Origin: Sorangium cellulosum
GTDB taxonomy: Bacteria; Myxococcota_A; Polyangia; Polyangiales; Polyangiaceae
Direction of reading: 5' to 3'
Length of the DNA stretch: 64,000 bases
Assembly: GCF_002950945.1 (NCBI RefSeq)
Contig: NZ_CP012673.1
Coordinates: 13,569,501-13,633,500, forward strand
The position numbers and the translations under genes were made by a program. This document shows, one piece after another, positions 7,926 through 16,876 of the stretch. The notes beneath the pieces are model-generated. The model searched no databases. It saw only the letters and a list, made by a program, of their open reading frames with translations, and was not told the origin of the DNA. Positions within the stretch are counted from its first letter, which is position 1. Every line of letters starts with the position of its first letter.

Positions 7926-10900
7926 ATGACCGCCGTGTCCGAGCTCCGCGACGACCACGATGTTGCGCAGGCGCGCCTGCGCGCTCCTGCCGTCCTCCTG
8001 GCCGACGCATCGCCGGAAGGGGAGGCGATCGGCGCGGCGTTGCGGGCCCGTGGCTTCGACGTGATCGCGGCGCCGCTCGCGGAGCTCGAGGCGCGCCTCG
8101 CGAGCGACGCGCCGCGGGTCGTGATCGTCGACGTCGATCAGCCCGGCGCGATCGACATGCTCGAGCGCCTGTACCAGCACCCGGACGGCTTCGCCGCGAC
8201 GGTGCTCCTCGTGGGTGATCCGGTGCGCTCGGCGGAGCTCGATCCGCAGCTGTTCGGGCAGGTGTTCGCGCGCCCGGTGGACATCGCCGAGCTCGCCGCG
8301 CACGTGAGCGCGGTGGCCGAGCCGGGCTGGCTGCGCCGGGAGCAGGGCGACGCGCCGCGGCTGCCCGCGGAGTACTCGGGCCCGATCGAGAACGAGGTCG
8401 CGTCGCACTCGGACTTCGCCAGCGATCTCGACCCGCTCGACGTCGGCTCGGTGCTGCCGCCCCCGGAGGACGGCGATGCGGTCGGACCGCGGCTCCTGCC
8501 GGCCCGGATCAGCCCGGAGCTCGAGGAGATCCTCGTCGCGGCCGAGCAGCGGGTCACGGCGAAGGCGCACCCGTCGAGCATTCCGGCGGCCGAGGAGGAC
8601 GTGGATCTGATCCTCTCGCCCGAGCTGCTCTCCGCGCTCGACGAGCCGCTCGATCCGGACGAGGACGAGCCGGGGATCGGCGCGAGCGCGGCCCTCGCCG
8701 CGCTGCACGCGGGCGCGGCGTCGCAGCCGCGGACCGCCCCCGACCCGCACAGCGTCGGAGGGGCGCCGCAGCAGGGGGCCACGCGCGCCGAGCACACCGG
8801 ACCGGGCGAGCGCATCTCGGAGCTCGCCGAGCCGGGCGACGACGAGCACGACGGGCCCCCGCTCGACGTGGTGTACGCGACGAAGCGCGCCGGCCCCGAG
8901 CTCGTGGCGCTCTCGATGGACCGGGAGGCGCACCTGCCTGGCCGCGACGAGCGCGATCTCGGCGCGCCCGCGCCGCGCCGGGGCGGGGGGCGCGACGCCG
9001 CGCCGCCGACGCCGCGCGACGCGGGTCGGCCGCCCGCGGGCGTGTCGCCGCCGTCGCGGGCCGAGGCGGGTTGGGAGCGGGCGCTCGCGCCGTCGCCGAC
9101 GCCGCGCGCCGAGGCGGGGTGGGAGCGGCCGTCGGCGCGCTCCCCGGTGCCGCGCGCCGAGGCGGCGTGGGAGCGCGCGCCGTCGCCGCCGCCTGCGCCG
9201 CGCGAGGATCCGTCGTGGGAGCGCGGGCTGCCGGACGCGGCGCGCGAGGAGCTCGAGTGGGCGCGCGCGCTGTCCGGGCGATTCGAGCCGGTCGATCGCC
9301 AGCGCCACACCGAGCCGCCGCCGACCCGGGCGCGCGGCGCTCGCGATCCCCGGGCGGCGGGGTTTTCGCCGTCCGCGGCCGGGTTTGTGTCGCCTGCAGC
9401 CGGGCATGCGCCGCCGGGGGCGGGGTTTCCGCAGCACCCTGGGGCGGGGTTTCCGCAGCACGCTGGAGCGGGGTTTCCGCAGCACGCTGGAGCGGGGTTT
9501 CCGCAGCACGCTGGAGCGGGGTTTCCGCAGCACGCTGGAGCGGGGTTTCCGCAGCACGCTGGAGCGGGGTTTCCGCAGCACGCTGGAGCGGGGTTTCCGC
9601 AGCACGCTGGAGCGGGGTTTCCGCAGCACCCTGGGGCGGGGTTTCCGCCGCACGTGACGCCGCCGGCTGGGATCGCGTTTGTGCCGGCGGCCTCGGTCGA
9701 GCTGAGGACGGCGCCGCTGCCGTCGGGCGGCGGCGCGGGCGAGCCCGACCCGTCGCCGCCGCCCGCGCCGGTGCGCGCTTCCGCGCCGGGCCGCGCGCCG
9801 CTGCCCGCCGGGCCCGTCTCGGCCGGCGCGAGCTCGCCCGGGCGCGGCCTCATCGCGCCGCAGCCGTCGCCCCCGGCGGCGGGTGGGCTCGGCCGCGTGC
9901 CGCTGCCCGTGCCGCCGTCGGTCGCCATCTCCGGCGGGCCGGGCCGTCCGGCGCCGCCTGCCGTGCCCGCGGTCCCCTCGGCGCCCGCGACGATCAGCAC
10001 GGGCGCGCTGGGCCGCGCGATGCCGCCTCACGCGGCCGACGAGGCGCCGGTCTCGAGCAGCGTCTCGTCGGCCACGGTGCTCGGCCCGGGCGATGCGCCG
10101 CGCGCGCTCGCCCGCGCCGTGGGCAGCCGCTCGTCCGGCGCCCTCGCGATCGCGACCGACGAGGGCGCGCGGCGCATCGTCCTGCACGACGGCGATCTCG
10201 TCACCGCCGGATCGAGCATCCCCGAGGAGACGCTGCTCGCCTTCCTGGTCGGGCGCGGCGACATCGAGCGCGAGGTGGCCGCGCGGCTCACGGGCAAGCT
10301 CCCCGCCTCGGGCCGGCACGCCGGCGCGGCGCTCATCGCGCACGGCCACCTCGGTCAGGACGATCTCTGGCCGGTTCTGCGCGCGCACGCCGAGTGGATC
10401 ATCGGGCACGTCGTGCTGGTGGAGGCCGGCACGTGTGATCTGGAGCCCGAGCCGCCGGGCCGCCTCAAGGCGGAGCCGAACGTCTTCGGCGGCGCGACCG
10501 GCGCGGAGGTCTTCGTGGAGACGATCCGCCGGGTCATCGCGCCCGAGGTCGCGCTGCGCCGCCTCGGCGGCCCGGGCGCGCGCCTCGACGACGGCGTGCG
10601 GCGCAACCTGCTCGGCGAGTGCGCCCTCCGGCGCGAGGAGGAGGAGCTCGTGCGCACGGCGCGGGGCCGCACCGTCGGCGAGCTGGTGAACGCGGCGGAG
10701 CCGGAGAACGCGAGCGTGATCTACGCGCTCGTGTGTCTGGAGGTGCTCGACGTGCTGATCCCGCCGTCGATCACGGAGGCTCCGCCGCCGCCGGTCGAGG
10801 ATCCGCTCGACGAGGAGGCGATCCGGCAGCGGGTGCGGGCGAGGCTGGCGCTGGTGGAGGATGGAGATTACTTCTCGATCCTCGGCATTCCGCGCGACGC

Positions 10901-11099
10901 GACGAACTACGAGATCCGGCGGGCTTACCTCGCGCTTCGGAAGGCGTTCGAGCCGTCGACGCTGCTCACCGCCTCGACGGTGGATCTGCTCGATGATGTG
11001 CGGCTGGTGATCGAGGTGCTCGACGAGGCGTACGAGATCCTCCGCGAGCCTCACCGGCGCGAGAGGTATCGACGGGCGATCGAGGCGGGGCCGCCGTAG
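7926..11099 (+). CDS. Large regulator-like protein: receiver-like, PATAN-like (DUF4388) and degenerate J-like domains
   Basis: 1057 aa from the first in-frame ATG whose product begins with a recognisable fold. Residues about 20-130 look like a receiver domain (VLLADASPEGEAIG; Asp in VVIVDVDQP). A long Pro/Ala/Gly-rich region with ten 8-residue repeats follows. Residues about 710-870 resemble the PATAN/DUF4388 domain of myxobacterial signalling proteins (GALAIATDEGARRIVLHDG). The last 80 residues resemble a DnaJ J domain (DYFSILGIPRDATNYEIRRA through REPHRRERY), but the HPD tripeptide needed to stimulate DnaK is absent, the loop reading RKAFEPST. It is therefore probably not a working co-chaperone. 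Architecture is typical of Myxococcota; function unknown. Confidence 0.85.
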   Translation: MTAVSELRDDHDVAQARLRAPAVLLADASPEGEAIGAALRARGFDVIAAPLAELEARLASDAPRVVIVDVDQPGAIDMLERLYQHPDGFAATVLLVGDPVRSAELDPQLFGQVFARPVDIAELAAHVSAVAEPGWLRREQGDAPRLPAEYSGPIENEVASHSDFASDLDPLDVGSVLPPPEDGDAVGPRLLPARISPELEEILVAAEQRVTAKAHPSSIPAAEEDVDLILSPELLSALDEPLDPDEDEPGIGASAALAALHAGAASQPRTAPDPHSVGGAPQQGATRAEHTGPGERISELAEPGDDEHDGPPLDVVYATKRAGPELVALSMDREAHLPGRDERDLGAPAPRRGGGRDAAPPTPRDAGRPPAGVSPPSRAEAGWERALAPSPTPRAEAGWERPSARSPVPRAEAAWERAPSPPPAPREDPSWERGLPDAAREELEWARALSGRFEPVDRQRHTEPPPTRARGARDPRAAGFSPSAAGFVSPAAGHAPPGAGFPQHPGAGFPQHAGAGFPQHAGAGFPQHAGAGFPQHAGAGFPQHAGAGFPQHAGAGFPQHAGAGFPQHPGAGFPPHVTPPAGIAFVPAASVELRTAPLPSGGGAGEPDPSPPPAPVRASAPGRAPLPAGPVSAGASSPGRGLIAPQPSPPAAGGLGRVPLPVPPSVAISGGPGRPAPPAVPAVPSAPATISTGALGRAMPPHAADEAPVSSSVSSATVLGPGDAPRALARAVGSRSSGALAIATDEGARRIVLHDGDLVTAGSSIPEETLLAFLVGRGDIEREVAARLTGKLPASGRHAGAALIAHGHLGQDDLWPVLRAHAEWIIGHVVLVEAGTCDLEPEPPGRLKAEPNVFGGATGAEVFVETIRRVIAPEVALRRLGGPGARLDDGVRRNLLGECALRREEEELVRTARGRTVGELVNAAEPENASVIYALVCLEVLDVLIPPSITEAPPPPVEDPLDEEAIRQRVRARLALVEDGDYFSILGIPRDATNYEIRRAYLALRKAFEPSTLLTASTVDLLDDVRLVIEVLDEAYEILREPHRRERYRRAIEAGPP
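9420..9659 (+). repeat. 24-bp coding tandem repeat, ten copies
   Basis: Ten consecutive 24-bp units start at 9420, 9444, 9468, 9492, 9516, 9540, 9564, 9588, 9612 and 9636, each containing GCGGGGTTTCCGCAGCAC. They encode GAGFPQHA-type octapeptides inside the receiver/J-like protein. Inner units end in GCTGGA and the first and ninth in CCTGGG, while the last unit diverges to GFPPHV. Near-identity at synonymous sites indicates recent expansion by slippage or unequal exchange. Copy number should vary between strains. Confidence 0.95.
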
Positions 11100-11159
11100 G
11101 GAGCGGGAGGGCGGGGGCGGAGCCCCGGGGTCCTCCGTCTCCGGTCACGTCCACCCTAC

Positions 11160-11462
<303 letters not shown>

Positions 11463-11560
11463 CGGGCCCGGACAACGAGCTCGTCGATGACCACACACGC
11501 TGACCCCGATCGCCGGCGTGAGGTCCGCCCCTTGCAAGCCCCGGCGCCGCAGGAGGCATC

Positions 11561-11944
11561 ATGTCCAAGGCGAGCGAGTTCATCGAAGCCCTGCATCGGA
11601 TCGAGGAAGGCGGCGACGTCGAGCCCATGACGCGGCTGTTCGCGCCCGACGCCGAGCTCAGCAATCCCACGATCACAAGGCCGCTCATCGGCCCGGAGGG
11701 CGCGCGCGAGTTCTGGCGCGCCTACCGCAGCACCTTCGTCGACGTGAAATCCGAGTTCCGTTGCATCGTCGAGTCCGACAAGGCCTCCACCCTCGAGTGG
11801 ACCAGCCGCGGAACCCTCGCCCAGGGCACCCCGTTCTCGTACCACGGCGTGAGCGTCATCGAGCACCCCGCCGGCGCCATCACCGGCTTCCGCGCCTACT
11901 TCGACCCACGCTCCCTCGGGCTCCAGCTCGAGCACGCGGCCTGA
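11561..11944 (+). CDS. SnoaL/NTF2-like protein
   Basis: 127 aa. Size and pattern match the NTF2-like/SnoaL-like fold, a cone-shaped small-molecule pocket: an N-terminal helix pair (FIEALHRIEEGGDVEPMTRLF), ending in AELSNP, then the sheet strands SEFRCIVESD, TLEWTSRG and the closing GAITGFRAYFDPRSL. AGGAGG lies 7-8 bases before the ATG. Members include polyketide cyclases, dehydratases and many proteins of unknown role; catalytic residues cannot be assigned here. It stands alone after the repeat-rich spacer. Confidence 0.85.
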   Translation: MSKASEFIEALHRIEEGGDVEPMTRLFAPDAELSNPTITRPLIGPEGAREFWRAYRSTFVDVKSEFRCIVESDKASTLEWTSRGTLAQGTPFSYHGVSVIEHPAGAITGFRAYFDPRSLGLQLEHAA

Positions 11945-11988
11945 CGCCGCTGAGCCCGGTGGGCGGTGTGCGGCGTTACGCCTCCTTC

Positions 11989-12132
11989 AGCGGGAGCATG
12001 CGGCATAACGCCTCTCGCAGGCTCGCGCGGTGGCGTCGACCACGATCTCGCTCTGCGCGACGCCGACGAGCGTCGAGGCGACCTCTTCTTCGCGCGGCCG
12101 GCGGAGCTCAGCTCCCGCGGTACGTCGGGTGA
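11989..12132 (-). pseudogene. Decayed duplicate of the 3' end of the ClpA-like gene
   Basis: Read on the minus strand this segment ends in STLVGVAQSEIVVDATAR then ACERRYAACSR and a stop. It closely matches the end of the intact AAA+ gene at 14138 (ALIGVEQGEIVVDAIAR, then AGERRYAAGER and stop). DNA similarity is obvious over about 70 bases (GGCATAACGCCTCTCGC... GGCGTCGACCACGATCTC) and weaker for 60 more. Only about 45 C-terminal codons remain, without any ATPase domain or start. It is a gene-end remnant left by partial duplication, or the sole survivor of a lost second copy. Confidence 0.8.
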
Positions 12133-12242
12133 CCCCACGGGCTGAGCAGCAGCGGTACATGGTCATGCTGTGCGCGACGAGAACGTCATCGAGCAGGTCA
12201 CGCTCACATACGACTTCTACGAGCTCGTAGAGTAGCGCACAA

Positions 12243-13493
12243 TCACTGACCGCCGGTCCGGAGTCGTCGCTGGAGCAGCTCCTGCACTGCAGGAGTGGGC
12301 GCGGCCCTGATCGCTACATCCCGATAGCGCAGCGCCGCGCCGTCATTTCCGCAGCGCCGATGCAGGTCGGCCAGCACCGCAGCCCACAAGTAGGAGCCGG
12401 CCAGCCAAGTTGGTGGTTCAAGGCCGTCGAGAACGGCGAGCCCGGCGGCAGGTCCCTGCCACTCCGCCACCGCCACCGCGCGGTTCAGCGTGTGTATCGC
12501 GGAGGGGCCGAGCCGCTCCAGCAGCGCATAACACTCCACGACTCTGTCCCACCGAGTCTCGGCTAGGGATGGTGCGAGACAGTGCTCTGCGGCGATGCCG
12601 GCCTCCGCGTGGTACCTAGAAAAGACATTGCCGTGCGCAGATTTGGCCAGCCACGAGAGCCCAACCTGAATTTCCCGCTGGTCCCAGAGACCTCGGTCCT
12701 GCTCTTCCAGGAGCAGCAATCCGCCGGATCCGTCCTGTCGAGCGGTCATCCTGGCCGCGTGCAAATGCATCAGCGCGACCAGGGCAAACGTCTCTGGAGC
12801 CCTGCCCAGCGGGTGTTCCGCCAGCATGGCTGCCAGCCGCATCGCCTCGTCGCAAAGCTCTCGACGGATCGCCGTCTCCGCATGCGAAGAGAGGTGGCCC
12901 TCGGTGAACAGGAGATAAAGGATTGCGTGCACCGCAGGAAGTCGCGACGAGTATTGCTCTTCCGTGAGCTCGTCGCGGCGTGGCGGAAGCTCTCGCAAGC
13001 GACTGCGGGCACGGCCGAGGCGCTTGTATACACTGGCTTCGCTGGTAAAAAGCCGATCCGCGATCTCGCGCACGTCGAAGCCGCAGAGGGTCTTCAACGC
13101 CAGCACCAGCTGCGATTCGACGGGTATCGCGTCGTCGCAGCAGACGAACAGCATCCTGAGCAGATCGTCTCGCACGTCGCCCGCGAGGGAGGGCTCCGGA
13201 CCGTTCTCCGGCGCGCCGATGTCCTCCAGGGCGTGTTGCTCCAGCATGCGATCGCGGCGCGCTCGCCGGCGCAGCTCTCCCACGAGAGCGTTGTGCGCCA
13301 CGCGGAAGAGCCACGCTGATGGATTGTCCGGCAAGCCCGCGATCGTCCACGACTCGAGGGCAGTCATGAGAGCGGACTGAACTGCGTCCTCGACGGCCTC
13401 GATCTGACGCACTCCTACACGGCGCGAGAGCATCGCGACGAGCCGGCCGTATTCGTGCCGGAAGAAGTGCTCGACCAGCCGCGGTGTGGTCAA
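12243..13493 (-). CDS. ECF42-type RNA polymerase sigma factor with C-terminal TPR-like extension
   Basis: 416 aa. Sigma region 2 spans about residues 5-75 (EDAVQSALMTALESW, LPDNPSAWLFRVAHN) and region 4 about 110-170 (LCGFDVREIADRLFTSEASVYKRLGRAR). A roughly 240-residue helical, TPR-like C-terminal extension follows, which defines the ECF42 group and substitutes for an anti-sigma factor. ECF42 genes are almost always paired with a DGPF/YCII gene, as here: the TTG start overlaps the TGA of the DGPF gene, so translation is coupled. A later in-frame ATG near codon 20 would cut into region 2. Likely targets are genes for DGPF-type proteins and stress responses (established for the group, inferred here). 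Confidence 0.9.
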   Translation of the reverse strand: MTTPRLVEHFFRHEYGRLVAMLSRRVGVRQIEAVEDAVQSALMTALESWTIAGLPDNPSAWLFRVAHNALVGELRRRARRDRMLEQHALEDIGAPENGPEPSLAGDVRDDLLRMLFVCCDDAIPVESQLVLALKTLCGFDVREIADRLFTSEASVYKRLGRARSRLRELPPRRDELTEEQYSSRLPAVHAILYLLFTEGHLSSHAETAIRRELCDEAMRLAAMLAEHPLGRAPETFALVALMHLHAARMTARQDGSGGLLLLEEQDRGLWDQREIQVGLSWLAKSAHGNVFSRYHAEAGIAAEHCLAPSLAETRWDRVVECYALLERLGPSAIHTLNRAVAVAEWQGPAAGLAVLDGLEPPTWLAGSYLWAAVLADLHRRCGNDGAALRYRDVAIRAAPTPAVQELLQRRLRTGGQ

Positions 13494-13825
13494 GGAGCGT
13501 GAACCTCGATGACTTCAACGCCTGAGCCGGGGCGCACGAGCCCCGGGCACTCACGAGCAACCTGGATCGCCTCTTCCAGGCTCTCGGCCGAGACGATCAT
13601 GTAGCCACCGACCAGCTCCTTGATCTCCACGAAGGGCCCGTCCGGCGCAGGCTGCGAGGTGACGAGTCTCCCCGCACCGAGCTTCCCTCCCATGTCGGGC
13701 AGGTTCTTCTGGAATTTTTCCCTCCAGTCGTTGAACTTGGCATACATCGCCTGCATTTGTGCGGGCGAGGGCCTCTCGCCATCGCCACCGGGCAGGCTTC
13801 GCTGCAAACATAGATACTTGGGCAT
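13490..13825 (-). CDS. YCII-related DGPF-domain protein
   Basis: 111 aa. It carries the family signature DGPFVEIKELVGGYMIV, inside a ferredoxin-like YCII fold beginning with MPKYLCLQ. The ATG is preceded by GGAGGAGA at good spacing. It is the first gene of a two-gene operon with the ECF42 sigma factor; DGPF proteins are the usual partners and targets of these sigma factors. Biochemical activity of the family is not established. Alternative upstream starts would extend it through a region with no coding character. Confidence 0.92.
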   Translation of the reverse strand: MPKYLCLQRSLPGGDGERPSPAQMQAMYAKFNDWREKFQKNLPDMGGKLGAGRLVTSQPAPDGPFVEIKELVGGYMIVSAESLEEAIQVARECPGLVRPGSGVEVIEVHAP

Positions 13826-13846
13826 GGTTTCTCCTCCGAGAGCTCG

Positions 13847-13865
13847 GTCGGTCAGCTCGACCGAC
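13847..13865. promoter_or_regulatory. Inverted repeat upstream of the DGPF-ECF42 operon
   Basis: GTCGGTC-AGCTC-GACCGAC has perfect 7-bp arms around a 5-bp centre, 22 bases upstream of the DGPF start codon. Its position suits an operator or part of an ECF-type promoter region (inference). Confidence 0.4.
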
Positions 13866-14137
13866 ACCCTATGACGCATGGGCGGCCTGGTCTTGGACAC
13901 TTCCGGCCGCTTTTGATGAGGCCACCATTTTTCAGGCCGGCGGCAGCGTCTTCCAGGGACCAGGGCCGACCGAGAGCGTGCCCTCCTCGGCCGCGGGCAG
14001 GCGCGCGAAGGCGCCCATCCGTGACATGGCCCCGCCTTGGGCACCACGAGCCAAGGCCAGCGCTGAGCGCGCGGCAGAGCTTCGAGACAAGGACGAGGCG
14101 CAGGCACGTCGCCGCGGCGGGCCGGCGTCAGCGTGCG
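13866..14137. other. Intergenic region, no supported gene
   Basis: Lies between the end of the ClpA-like gene and the DGPF operon. A 31-codon minus-strand frame starts at ATG 14027 (MSRMGAFARL... to a stop at 13932) with only a weak GGCGGGG upstream. It has no recognisable homology and is not called as a gene. Confidence 0.4.
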
Positions 14138-16876
14138 TCAGCGCTCGCCCGCGGCATAACGCCTCTCGCCGGCCCGCGCGATGGCGTCGACCACGATCTC
14201 CCCCTGCTCGACGCCGATGAGCGCGGCGGAGCCTTCCTCCAGCTGGCCGCGCAGGATGAGCTCCGCGAGCGGCGCCTCGATGAGGCGCGCGATCGTGCGC
14301 TTCATCGGCCGCGCGCCGAGCTCGGGGTCGAACCCGCCCGCGTCGAGCAGCGCGTCGATCGCCGCCGGCTCGACCTCCAGCTCCACGCCGCGCGCGTCGA
14401 GCTCGCGCTCGAGGCCGCCCAGGAGCCGGCGCGTGATCTCGGCGACGTCCGCCCGGGTGAGCGGCGCGAAGCAGAGGACCTCGTCGATGCGGTTGTAGAG
14501 CTCGGGCGGGAGCGTCGAGCGGGCCGCGGCGAGCATCACCTCGCCGAGGCGCTCCGGCGTGACCGCGCCGGAAGAGCGGGCGAAGCCGACGGAGCGCTCG
14601 GACCGGAGCGCGCCGGCCTCCGCCGCGCCGAGGTTCGAGGTCATCACGAGCACCGTGTTCGTGAAGTCCACCCGCCGGCCGCGGCCGTCGGTCAGACGGC
14701 CCTCGTCGAAGACCTGCAGGAACGCCTCGAGCACGTCGCGGTGCGCCTTCTCGATCTCGTCGAGCAGGATCACCTGGTAGGGGCGCCGCCGCACCGCCTC
14801 GGTGAGCTGGCCGCCGGCCTCGTGGCCCACGTAGCCGGGCGGCGCGCCCACGAGGCGCGCCACCGCGTGCGACTCGGCGTACTCGGAGAAATCCAGCCGC
14901 GTCATGGCGTCGGGCGAGTGGAACAGCGCCTCGGCGATCGCCTTCGCCGTCTCCGTCTTGCCCACGCCCGTCGGGCCGAGGAGGAGGAACGAGCCGATCG
15001 GGCGGCGCGCGCGCAGGCCGGCGGCGTTCCGGCGGAGCACCCGCGCGATGCGCGCGAGCGGCTCGCTGTGGCCGACGACACGATCGGCGAGCAGCGTCTC
15101 CAGCGCGAGCATGCGCTCGCGGTCGGTCTCGAGCAGCCGCTCGACCGGAAGATCCGCGAGCTCGGCGACCACCTCGGCCACCTCGGCGGGGCCGACCTGC
15201 CGCGTGGGCGGCGCGGGCTGCGCAGGTTCGCGGAGCGGCGCTCGGCCGCGCTCGGCGTCGCGGGCGCGCGGGGGCTGCGGGGCGCCCTCGCCCGGGCGGG
15301 CGCCCTGGGGCGCGCGGCGGCGCGTGCGCGCGCCCGCGAGGTCGAGGATGGAGAGCGCCTTGTCGGGCAACGCGCGGCCCGGCAGGTACCGCACGGACCA
15401 GGCGACGGCCGACGCCAGCGCCTCGTCGGTGAACGTGAGCCCGTGGTGCGCGCCGAGGCCGACCGCGACGCTCTGGAGCAGGAGGAACGCCTCGTCCTCC
15501 TCGGGCTCGTCGATCTCGACGATGGTGAAGCGCCGCGCGAGCGCCGGGTCGACCTCGATGCTCTTCCGGTACTCCTCGGGCGTGGCGGTGCCTATCAGGG
15601 TGAGCTCGCCGCGGGCGAGCGCGAGCTTGAGCTCGGCCATCGCCTCGTCGAGCGCGCCGCTGCCGAAGAGCTCGGACAGGCCGTCGATGAACAGGAGCAC
15701 CCGCCCGCCCGCCTCGCGGAGCTCCGACCTGAGCGCGGCGAGGCGCTCGCTGAGCGCGCCGCGCGCGCCCGTGCCGGCGATGAGCTCGGACGGGACGAGC
15801 TCGACGACGATGCGGGGCTCCCGCTCGTCGAAGGCCAGCCGCTGCGCGACGCCGCGCGCGACCGAGGTCTTGCCCACGCCGGCCAGGCCGAGGAGGCAGG
15901 GGTTGTTCGCGTGCCGCTTGGCGAGCACGTCGAGCACCTGCTCGATCTCGCGCTCGCGGCCGACGATCGGCTCGAGCTCGCCCTGGGCCGCCGCGAGCGA
16001 GAGGTTGTGGCCGAGCGAGGCGAGGGCCGGGAAGCGCGCGCGATCCAGGCTGAAGCGGGCGCGATCCGGCGCGGCGCCCGCGGCGGCCCCGGCGCCCGCG
16101 AGCAGCGGCCGCGGCGAGGCGGCGAGCGGCGAGGTAGAGACGGGCGAGGCGTCGTCCGCCAGCGCCGCGGCGCGCCGGGACGGCGCCGCGTCGGCGGGAG
16201 GGGGCGCGTCGCCGGCCGGCGCCGCGGCCGGGCGAGGGCGCGGCGGCGGGAACAGCGGGACGGCGACGCCGGGGCCCGAGCTCTTCGCCGGCCGGAGCTC
16301 CGGCGGGGCGAAGCCCGGGCCCTTCACGGGGCGGAGCTCCGCGGTCGCGCGCGCCGGGCCGGCGGTCTCGCCGCGGGCGCGGCGCGCCGGGGGCGCCTTG
16401 GCCGGCGCGGCCGGCTTCTCCGGCGCGCCGTCGTCCTGGGTCGCGCGCGTGGGCAACACGCGCCGCGCCTGTACGACGCCGAGCGCGATCTGAAGCGCCG
16501 CCGTCCGCAGCCGCGCGAGATCGACGCCCGACTGCGTGAGCGCCCGGTGCGCGGCCGAGCTGCGGTCCGACAGGAGCGCGAGCAAGAGGTGGAGCGCGGC
16601 CGGCTCCTTCGCGGTCGCCCGATTCGCGACGTCGCGCGCGCCCCCCATGGCCCGGCCGATCGGGTCGGGGCCCTCGTCGTCGACCGAGCGGGTCGCCTTG
16701 AGCAGGGCCTCGTCGTCGAGCCGCCGGTCGCGGAGCAGATCCGCGGCGGGGCCTCCGCGCAAGGCGATGGCTGCGAGGAGGTGCACGCTCGACAGGCGCT
16801 CCTTGCGCTGGGCGGCGAGATCCTGGGCGAGCTTGCGGAGCGTCACGAGCTCGGCGTGAGAGCGAGGGCTGGTCAT
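14138..16876 (-). CDS. ClpA/ClpC-like AAA+ unfoldase with atypical first ATPase domain
   Basis: 912 aa. A Clp N-domain (about 8-135) is followed by a Pro/Ala-rich linker (140-270), not a ClpB middle-domain coiled coil. D1 has Walker A GLAGVGKT (330-337) and arginine-finger PALARRF, but its Walker B reads LLFIDGLSEL: the catalytic Glu expected after Asp398 is Gly. D2 has Walker A GPTGVGKT (634-641) and an intact ILLDEIEKAH. The C-terminal small domain carries LYNRIDE and GARPMKR. D1 may bind but poorly hydrolyse ATP while D2 works. An SVGF element after D2 could dock ClpP or another partner, but is not diagnostic. ATG 16876 is nearly abutted by GGAAGG; a GTG upstream is possible. A remnant of its 3' end lies 2 kb away. 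Confidence 0.88.
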   Translation of the reverse strand: MTSPRSHAELVTLRKLAQDLAAQRKERLSSVHLLAAIALRGGPAADLLRDRRLDDEALLKATRSVDDEGPDPIGRAMGGARDVANRATAKEPAALHLLLALLSDRSSAAHRALTQSGVDLARLRTAALQIALGVVQARRVLPTRATQDDGAPEKPAAPAKAPPARRARGETAGPARATAELRPVKGPGFAPPELRPAKSSGPGVAVPLFPPPRPRPAAAPAGDAPPPADAAPSRRAAALADDASPVSTSPLAASPRPLLAGAGAAAGAAPDRARFSLDRARFPALASLGHNLSLAAAQGELEPIVGREREIEQVLDVLAKRHANNPCLLGLAGVGKTSVARGVAQRLAFDEREPRIVVELVPSELIAGTGARGALSERLAALRSELREAGGRVLLFIDGLSELFGSGALDEAMAELKLALARGELTLIGTATPEEYRKSIEVDPALARRFTIVEIDEPEEDEAFLLLQSVAVGLGAHHGLTFTDEALASAVAWSVRYLPGRALPDKALSILDLAGARTRRRAPQGARPGEGAPQPPRARDAERGRAPLREPAQPAPPTRQVGPAEVAEVVAELADLPVERLLETDRERMLALETLLADRVVGHSEPLARIARVLRRNAAGLRARRPIGSFLLLGPTGVGKTETAKAIAEALFHSPDAMTRLDFSEYAESHAVARLVGAPPGYVGHEAGGQLTEAVRRRPYQVILLDEIEKAHRDVLEAFLQVFDEGRLTDGRGRRVDFTNTVLVMTSNLGAAEAGALRSERSVGFARSSGAVTPERLGEVMLAAARSTLPPELYNRIDEVLCFAPLTRADVAEITRRLLGGLERELDARGVELEVEPAAIDALLDAGGFDPELGARPMKRTIARLIEAPLAELILRGQLEEGSAALIGVEQGEIVVDAIARAGERRYAAGER

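Noticed and set aside
9420..9659. Regular 24-bp repeats considered as a CRISPR array
   Set aside because: Units are contiguous with no spacers, are in frame and encode GAGFPQHA; no cas genes.
7551..11054. 1167-codon minus-strand open frame across the receiver/J-like gene
   Set aside because: Arg-rich shadow frame; the plus strand encodes recognisable receiver, PATAN-like and J-like regions.
12170..12235. Plus-strand frame ending ENVIEQVTLTYDFYELVE, reminiscent of an Hcp C-terminus
   Set aside because: Only about 21 codons, no upstream homology, and the resemblance is too weak to name.
13932..14027. 31-codon minus-strand frame MSRMGAFARL...
   Set aside because: Weak ribosome-binding site, no homology, could be chance.
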